From Methanoregulaceae archaeon (GTDB lineage Archaea; Halobacteriota; Methanomicrobia; Methanomicrobiales; Methanospirillaceae), in the NCBI GenBank assembly GCA_028679325.1, contig JAJRBS010000089.1:1-11160 (forward strand): a stretch of 11,160 nucleotides of DNA, read 5' to 3'. Made by a program: the position numbers and the translations under genes. Positions 6,778 to 11,160 of the stretch are shown piece by piece (position 1 is the stretch's first letter; every line of letters begins with the position of its first letter). The notes below the pieces were generated by a model, which had not been told where the DNA came from, did no database searches, and saw only the letters and a program-made list of their open reading frames with translations.

Positions 6778-6800
6778 TGACGTGACACCCTTGTCAGTCA
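6778..6800. other. Stem-loop downstream of the aconitase-X gene
   Basis: TGAC-g-TGACA (6778-6787) pairs with TGTCA-GTCA (6792-6800) around the loop CCCT, giving nine base pairs with one bulged G. It begins 38 nt after the operon's stop and lies 65 nt before the next start. It could be an mRNA 3' structure or a protein-binding palindrome. No long T-run follows, so I do not call it a terminator. The rest of the 124-bp spacer (6741-6864) holds no gene that I can see. Confidence 0.4.
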
Positions 6801-6864
6801 TATCTTCGCCGTTTACCTGGTTTGAGCACATCTTCATTACCTGCTATCAACAGACCAATCTAAA

Positions 6865-8133
6865 ATGGCCCTTCCTGAATTCCGGGTAAAAATGGTCGAT
6901 GACTATAAGTTACCTGTGCTGGTTGTTCTTATCGTCATCTCTCTCCTTCTCGAGCTGGTCATTCACTGGTACTTCGGGATCGATGTCGTCTATTCACACT
7001 TTTTTTACATTCCCGTGGTCCTCGCCGGGATATGGTACGGGGTGCGCGGAGTGCCGGTCGCGGTCCTGCTGGGAGGGGTTCTTATCGCGGGTACCTATGC
7101 CTCGACGGGTGCGGTCGATTCGGGATCGCTGCTACGGGCCCTCATGTTTGTCGTCGTGGCGGTTGTGATCGGGGCTGTGTCAGACCTGATGAGAAGGGAA
7201 CAGGACCGCATGATAGAGGATGTGGCCAAAACTGCCCTCAGATCAGATCTCAGAGAACGGGGAGACACTCTCGCCGTTCTCAAAAGCCGCGTGATCTCTG
7301 TTGCCGGGGTGAGGAGGTTAAAAGAGAGGGGAGACATACAGGGCCTGGTGAGGGCTGTCGGGAACAAGGATCGCGGGGTACAGTATGAGGCGGTCGAAGC
7401 TCTCGGCGATCTCCGTGACCCCTCTGCCATACCAGCCCTCATGGGAGCGCTTACCGGTGACCAGTACTCGGGAATCAGGTGGAAGGCTGTCGAAGCTCTG
7501 ACAAAGATAGGACCAGATTCCGTGCCGCCGCTCATTGAGGTGCTGAAAAATCCGGATCCCGACATCAGGTGGAAGGCCGCCGTGGCGCTCGGAGAGATCG
7601 GGGACCCCCGCGGGATTGATCCACTCGTGAAGCTTCTTGATGACAGCGATCGGTTCGTCAGGAGCAGGGCCGCATACGCCCTCATCCACATAGGCCCTCC
7701 GGCGTTACCTTCCCTTTCAGGAGCCCTGAATCATCCTGACGCTACAGTCAGGCTGGGGGCGGTCGGCGTCCTGGGAAAGATCGGTGATCCGCAGGCCATA
7801 AGCGCACTGGTCAATGCTCTGGCAGACCAATCACCCGACGTGAGACAGGAGGCGATTTCTGCGCTTTCACGTCAGGGTGACAGGGCTATAGCAGCGCTCT
7901 CAGACAGGCTGCATGACCCTGATCGCTTTATCCGCCGGCGTGCGGTCCTGGCCCTTGCAGGTATGAAGGATGAGAAGGTAATGCCCATCCTCCTCCGGGC
8001 CCTGGCCACTGCCGACCCTGATACAGCAGAGGTCCTGATTGCAGTCATTGAGGAACGGCAAGCCCGGGAGCCCGGTGAGCGTGACGGCGATCAGGATACA
8101 GCGAATCTGCTGGAGATGTTTAACCTGACCTGA
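6865..8133 (+). CDS. Membrane-anchored HEAT-repeat (PBS lyase-like) protein
   Basis: A 422-residue protein with two parts. Residues about 15-110 hold four hydrophobic helices (about 15-34, 43-58, 63-80, 89-109); the segment HFFYIPVVLAGIWYGVRG resembles the membrane sensor region found at the N-terminus of many methanogen signalling proteins. After a charged helical linker (about 112-150), residues about 155-400 form some eight HEAT-like repeats of roughly 31 residues with the IRWKAVEAL / GDPRGIDPL pattern of PBS-lyase HEAT proteins. Such repeats bind proteins; no enzyme motif is seen. No kinase or cyclase domain follows the membrane part, so it may be a scaffold or receptor. Neither ATG 6865 nor the in-frame ATG 6892 has a clear SD. 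CTAAAAT at 6860-6866 could be a TATA box for a leaderless start at 6892, which would give 413 residues. Confidence 0.85.
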   Translation: MALPEFRVKMVDDYKLPVLVVLIVISLLLELVIHWYFGIDVVYSHFFYIPVVLAGIWYGVRGVPVAVLLGGVLIAGTYASTGAVDSGSLLRALMFVVVAVVIGAVSDLMRREQDRMIEDVAKTALRSDLRERGDTLAVLKSRVISVAGVRRLKERGDIQGLVRAVGNKDRGVQYEAVEALGDLRDPSAIPALMGALTGDQYSGIRWKAVEALTKIGPDSVPPLIEVLKNPDPDIRWKAAVALGEIGDPRGIDPLVKLLDDSDRFVRSRAAYALIHIGPPALPSLSGALNHPDATVRLGAVGVLGKIGDPQAISALVNALADQSPDVRQEAISALSRQGDRAIAALSDRLHDPDRFIRRRAVLALAGMKDEKVMPILLRALATADPDTAEVLIAVIEERQAREPGERDGDQDTANLLEMFNLT

Positions 8134-8147
8134 AGGGATCTGGCCGG

Positions 8148-8156
8148 ATTTATTTG
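8148..8156 (+). promoter_or_regulatory. Probable promoter of the soluble HEAT gene (and polC)
   Basis: The TATA-like TTTATTT (8149-8155) lies in the 75-bp spacer after the first HEAT gene. It would start transcription near 8180, about 30 nt before the ATG at 8209 and ahead of its SD. The next possible promoter for polC is not obvious, so this one may serve both genes. Read by eye. Confidence 0.4.
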
Positions 8157-8208
8157 TCCCGAAAATCAATTCAATCATGACCAGAAATCCAGAAAAAAGG
8201 GAGATCAT

Positions 8209-8727
8209 ATGCGAGAGAAGAAAGAGATCCCGGAGATGGTTGCCGAACTGGGCAAAGATTCCCGGGAGGTGCGGATCGCTTCCGTCAAGGAGTTGTCGGC
8301 CCGGGGAGAGGATGCGGTTCGGCCTCTCATCCTGGCCATGAAACAGAGCCGGAGCAATGATTTCCGCTGGTACGCGGCGCTCACCCTTGCCCGGATAGGA
8401 AGTCCGGCAGTCTCCCCCCTTATCAGGGCCATGAAGGAGGAGAGTGATCCCGATTTCCGTCGTTTCTCTGCGGCCACCCTCGGGAAGATCGGTGAACCGG
8501 CTGTCGATTCCCTCATCATCGCCATGAAAGACGCTGATCCCCCTCTGCGGGGATATTTCTCGGCTGCCCTCTGCCGCATAGGCACACCTGCACTGCCCCG
8601 TTTAAAAGAGGCCTGCGGATCCGATGATGAAGAGATTCGGAAGTGTGCCGAGCTCACTCTCATGGGAATGGGGGAGGAAGGAATCCGGGCCATGATCGAG
8701 CCTTCTGACGAAGAAAAATGCTCTTGA
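8209..8727 (+). CDS. Soluble HEAT-repeat (PBS lyase-like) protein
   Basis: A 172-residue cytoplasmic protein made almost entirely of about five HEAT-like repeats of roughly 31 residues: VRIASVKELSARG, FRWYAALTLARIGSPAV, FRRFSAATLGKIGEPAV, LRGYFSAALCRIGTPAL, IRKCAELTLMGMGEEGI. Each is a helix pair; the stack usually makes a protein-protein contact surface. There is no signal, membrane helix or catalytic motif. The start ATG has a good SD (AAGGGAG, about 5 nt upstream). It is a relative, not a copy, of the preceding gene: repeat sequences differ and the membrane part is missing. It lies 55 bp before polC on the same strand and is probably co-transcribed with it. Partner unknown. Confidence 0.85.
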   Translation: MREKKEIPEMVAELGKDSREVRIASVKELSARGEDAVRPLILAMKQSRSNDFRWYAALTLARIGSPAVSPLIRAMKEESDPDFRRFSAATLGKIGEPAVDSLIIAMKDADPPLRGYFSAALCRIGTPALPRLKEACGSDDEEIRKCAELTLMGMGEEGIRAMIEPSDEEKCS

Positions 8728-8734
8728 AGGATGC

Positions 8735-8754
8735 CCTCCAAACGTTATTGGAGG
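8735..8754 (+). promoter_or_regulatory. Stem-loop with an SD-like motif in its 3' arm, upstream of polC
   Basis: CCTCCAA (8735-8741) and TTGGAGG (8748-8754) are perfect 7-bp inverted repeats around the loop ACGTTA. The 3' arm contains GGAGG, a strong SD-like sequence that the hairpin would hide. It begins 7 nt after the stop of the HEAT gene and ends 28 nt before the polC ATG, too far for that start in the usual way. It may act on translation, as an operator, or as a weak end signal for the HEAT transcript. Confidence 0.45.
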
Positions 8755-8782
8755 AGAAGCGGGGCTGATCCGGGGACCGTTC

Positions 8783-11160
8783 ATGGAGAATTCGATTGAG
8801 ATGGATGAGTATATCGGAACACTCCAGACAGAGCTCCGGAAGGCGCTGAACGTGGCAGGGGAAGCCCGTTTGGTAGGAATCGACCCGAGAACCAGCGTTG
8901 AGATCCCGGTTGCCAGTGACCTTGCAGACCGCGTTGAAGCCCTTCTCGGCATAGCCGGCATTGCTGGCAGGATCCGGGAGCTTGAAGCGGTGATGAGCAG
9001 GGAGGAGGCCTCGCTCCGGATTGGCGATGACTTCGTGGCCCGCATGTTCGGCGAAAAGAGCCGGGAGGAAGTGCTCGACCATGCGATTCGGACGGCCATG
9101 GCCATGCTCACCGAAGGTGTTGTCGCGGCGCCGACAGAAGGGGTGGCCAAGATCGGCCTCGGGAAGAATGATGATGGTTCTGAATACCTGAAGATCTATT
9201 ACGCCGGGCCTATAAGGAGCGCCGGAGGTACCGCCCAGGCTCTCTCGGTGCTGGTGGGAGATTATGTCCGGAGGGCGCTCGGGATCAACCGCTATATCCC
9301 GCGGGAAGAAGAGGTTCTGCGATACGTCGAGGAGGTCCGCCAGTACAATACCATCATGAACCTCCAGTACCTTCCCGGCGAGAAGGAGATCCATCTCATC
9401 GTCAGGAACTGTCCGGTCTGTATCGACGGAGAGGGGACCGAACAGGAGGAGGTTGGCGGTTATCGCAACCTCGAGCGGATCGAGACGAATGCTGTCAGGG
9501 GGGGCATGGCCCTGGTGCTGGCCGAGGGGCTGGCGCTGAAGGCCCCGAAACTGCAGAAATTCGTGAAATCCCTGAAGATGGACGGCTGGGAATGGCTGGA
9601 GGAACTCTCGAGCGGCGTGGTGAAGGGGGGGGATGCCGGAGATGAGAAGGGAAAAGTCTCCCCTCGTGACAAGTACCTTCGCGATCTGATCGGGGGAAGG
9701 CCGGTGTTTGCCTATCCCATGAGGAAGGGAGGTTTCCGCCTCAGGTATGGCCGGTCCCGGAACACAGGGCTTGCTGCGGCCGGCATCAATCCCTCCACCA
9801 TGCATATCCTCGGGGACTTCCTTGCGGTGGGCACCCAGATGAAGATCGAGAGACCGGGAAAGGCCTGTGGGATCGTCCCTGTTGACTCTATCGAGGGTCC
9901 TACCGTGCGACTGAAGTCGGGAGATGTCCTCCGAATAGACGATCAACAGGTCGCACGGGAACTGGCCCCGGATGTGGAGATCATCCTCGATGTCGGAGAG
10001 ATCCTCATCCCCTATGGGGAGTTCCTTGAAAATAATCACCTGCTCGTACCTCCGGCCTACTGCGAGGAATGGTGGAAGCTCGACGGAGGTCAAGGCCAGC
10101 CGGAGAACGAACTCGAGGCCATTGCAGCCTGCTGCGAGGGCCAGTATCTTCACCCCTCGTATACCTACTTCTGGGATGACCTGAGCTCTGCTGATATCCG
10201 GAACCTGGCAGATTTTGTTTCGGAGCAGGGAGAGATCAGACGCGATGTCCTGGTACTGCCCTGTGATCTGGCTGTCAAGTCTGTCCTTGAAGACCTTCTC
10301 CTGCCCCACATGGTGCGCGAGGGTCTCATCTGCATACCCGGTTATCTTGTCTTTCTTGCCTGCCTTGGCCTCGACCTCCAGCTGAAGAAACGACGGGAAT
10401 GGGAGGACGCCAAGGAATTGGACGGCCTTCTTCTCGCGATGCACCTCTCCGGATTCAAAATGCGATCGAAGGCAGGGACGCGAATCGGAGGAAGAATGGG
10501 CCGTCCCGGCAAATCGAAGCCCCGGAAGATGAACCCACCCCCCCATTCCCTCTTCCCCCTGGGCGATGCCGGAGGATCCCGGAGATCGTTTCAGGAGGCG
10601 TCCAGCCACAGCCCGGAACGGAACAAGGATGGGGGCGTGATCAGGATCGAGACAGGTACCCGCCGCTGCCCGGACTGCGGAGAAGAGACCTGGCGTAACC
10701 GGTGCGCCTGCGGTGGCCATTCGGTCCCGTTTTACACCTGCCCGAAGTGCAAGAAACAGCTCACTGTGCCCGAGTGTCCGGGCTGCAGGATCGCGGCGGT
10801 CTGCTCGCAGAAGATCAGCCTCAACGTGAAACAGGAATACCAGGATGCCCTTGAAAAACTGGGGAAGAGGGAGCAGTCAGTCAGTCTGGTCAAGGGGGTG
10901 AAGGGGCTCATCTCGCGGGAGCGGGCTGTCGAAGATATCGGGAAGGGCATTCTCCGGGCAGAGAAAGATCTCTTCGTCTTCAAGGATGGCACCATCCGCT
11001 TCGACATGATCGACCTTCCTCTCACCCATTTCCGTCCTGAGGAGGTAGGAACGTCCATAGAAAGGCTGACGGAGCTCGGATATATCCTTGACAAGGACGG
11101 AAGGCCGCTCATCCGGCCAGACCAGGTGGTCGAGCTGAAACCACAGGACATCCTGGTATC
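8783..11160 (+). CDS. polC: DNA polymerase D large subunit DP2, N-terminal two thirds
   Basis: Catalytic subunit of the replicative archaeal D-family polymerase, which pairs with the DP1 exonuclease subunit. The frame stays open for 792 codons to the window edge; family members run to about 1,100-1,300 residues, so the Asp-rich catalytic loop and C-terminal zinc region lie beyond. Visible are AGPIRSAGGTAQAL (141-154), NCPVCIDGEGTEQEE from Cys210/Cys213, LRYGRSRNTGLAAAG, TYFWDDL, KAGTRIGGRMGRP (from 563), and two zinc ribbons: Cys629/632/641/643 and Cys653/656/665/668. The start is uncertain. ATG 8783 lacks a good SD, ATG 8801 (MDEYIGTLQ) is possible, and an in-frame CTG at 8765 sits 8 nt after the GGAGGAG motif. 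No intein is seen in the visible part; methanogen DP2 inteins usually lie in the missing region. A long antisense frame across this gene is a shadow. Confidence 0.95.
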   Translation, partial: MENSIEMDEYIGTLQTELRKALNVAGEARLVGIDPRTSVEIPVASDLADRVEALLGIAGIAGRIRELEAVMSREEASLRIGDDFVARMFGEKSREEVLDHAIRTAMAMLTEGVVAAPTEGVAKIGLGKNDDGSEYLKIYYAGPIRSAGGTAQALSVLVGDYVRRALGINRYIPREEEVLRYVEEVRQYNTIMNLQYLPGEKEIHLIVRNCPVCIDGEGTEQEEVGGYRNLERIETNAVRGGMALVLAEGLALKAPKLQKFVKSLKMDGWEWLEELSSGVVKGGDAGDEKGKVSPRDKYLRDLIGGRPVFAYPMRKGGFRLRYGRSRNTGLAAAGINPSTMHILGDFLAVGTQMKIERPGKACGIVPVDSIEGPTVRLKSGDVLRIDDQQVARELAPDVEIILDVGEILIPYGEFLENNHLLVPPAYCEEWWKLDGGQGQPENELEAIAACCEGQYLHPSYTYFWDDLSSADIRNLADFVSEQGEIRRDVLVLPCDLAVKSVLEDLLLPHMVREGLICIPGYLVFLACLGLDLQLKKRREWEDAKELDGLLLAMHLSGFKMRSKAGTRIGGRMGRPGKSKPRKMNPPPHSLFPLGDAGGSRRSFQEASSHSPERNKDGGVIRIETGTRRCPDCGEETWRNRCACGGHSVPFYTCPKCKKQLTVPECPGCRIAAVCSQKISLNVKQEYQDALEKLGKREQSVSLVKGVKGLISRERAVEDIGKGILRAEKDLFVFKDGTIRFDMIDLPLTHFRPEEVGTSIERLTELGYILDKDGRPLIRPDQVVELKPQDILV

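Noticed and set aside
7470..7600. Repeated DNA stretch ATCAGGTGGAAGGC within the membrane HEAT gene
   Set aside because: The copies lie about 90 bp apart and encode equivalent positions of neighbouring HEAT repeats, so protein-repeat structure explains them.
8660..10720. A 686-codon open frame on the minus strand across polC
   Set aside because: It is antisense to an unmistakable DP2 protein whose conserved motifs lie in the plus frame. The predicted product is of odd composition with no recognisable domain; the length reflects GC-rich codon use.

Overview
This looks like archaeal chromosomal DNA, most likely from a methanogen of the Methanomicrobiales; the genus cannot be fixed from sequence alone. 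The pointers are the large subunit of the archaeal D-family DNA polymerase, the coenzyme F420 gene cofD, an archaeal-type AspRS, a UbiD/aconitase-X pair of the archaeal mevalonate pathway, and a short lipoprotein resembling domains common in Methanomicrobiales surface proteins. The DNA is fairly GC-rich. Several genes have archaeal TATA-like boxes, and some starts lack a Shine-Dalgarno (SD) sequence.

Left part (1-1547): the 5' end of aspS (minus, cut by the window edge) follows a single-ORF fusion of an MNT nucleotidyltransferase-like domain and a HEPN domain (minus). In the fusion, all the nucleotidyl-transfer residues I can place are lost, the HEPN RX4H motif is kept, and the tyrosine that such enzymes modify has become Phe. 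A divergent lipoprotein gene (plus) follows and ends tail-to-tail, 7 bp from cofD.

Middle (1555-4222): cofD (minus) and an HD-domain phosphohydrolase of the SAMHD1/dNTPase type (plus) diverge from a spacer of only 45 bp. A small single-pass membrane protein of unknown function follows.

Isoprenoid block (4333-6740): a UbiD-family decarboxylase and an aconitase-X protein overlap by 4 bp (ATGA). They are best read as anhydromevalonate phosphate decarboxylase and the large subunit of phosphomevalonate dehydratase, consecutive steps (in reverse gene order) of the archaeal mevalonate pathway. The small dehydratase subunit is not in the window.

Right part (6865-11160): two HEAT-repeat (PBS lyase-like) genes follow, one with an N-terminal four-helix membrane domain and one soluble. 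Then comes polC, the PolD large subunit DP2, open to the window's right edge with its polymerase catalytic region beyond it. A short stem-loop just upstream of polC has an SD-like GGAGG in its 3' arm.

No rRNA, tRNA, CRISPR array, insertion sequence or phage gene was recognised, and no stretch over 300 bases lacks a gene. Most genes are housekeeping. The least ordinary item is the MNT-HEPN fusion with coordinated loss of modifying and modified residues.
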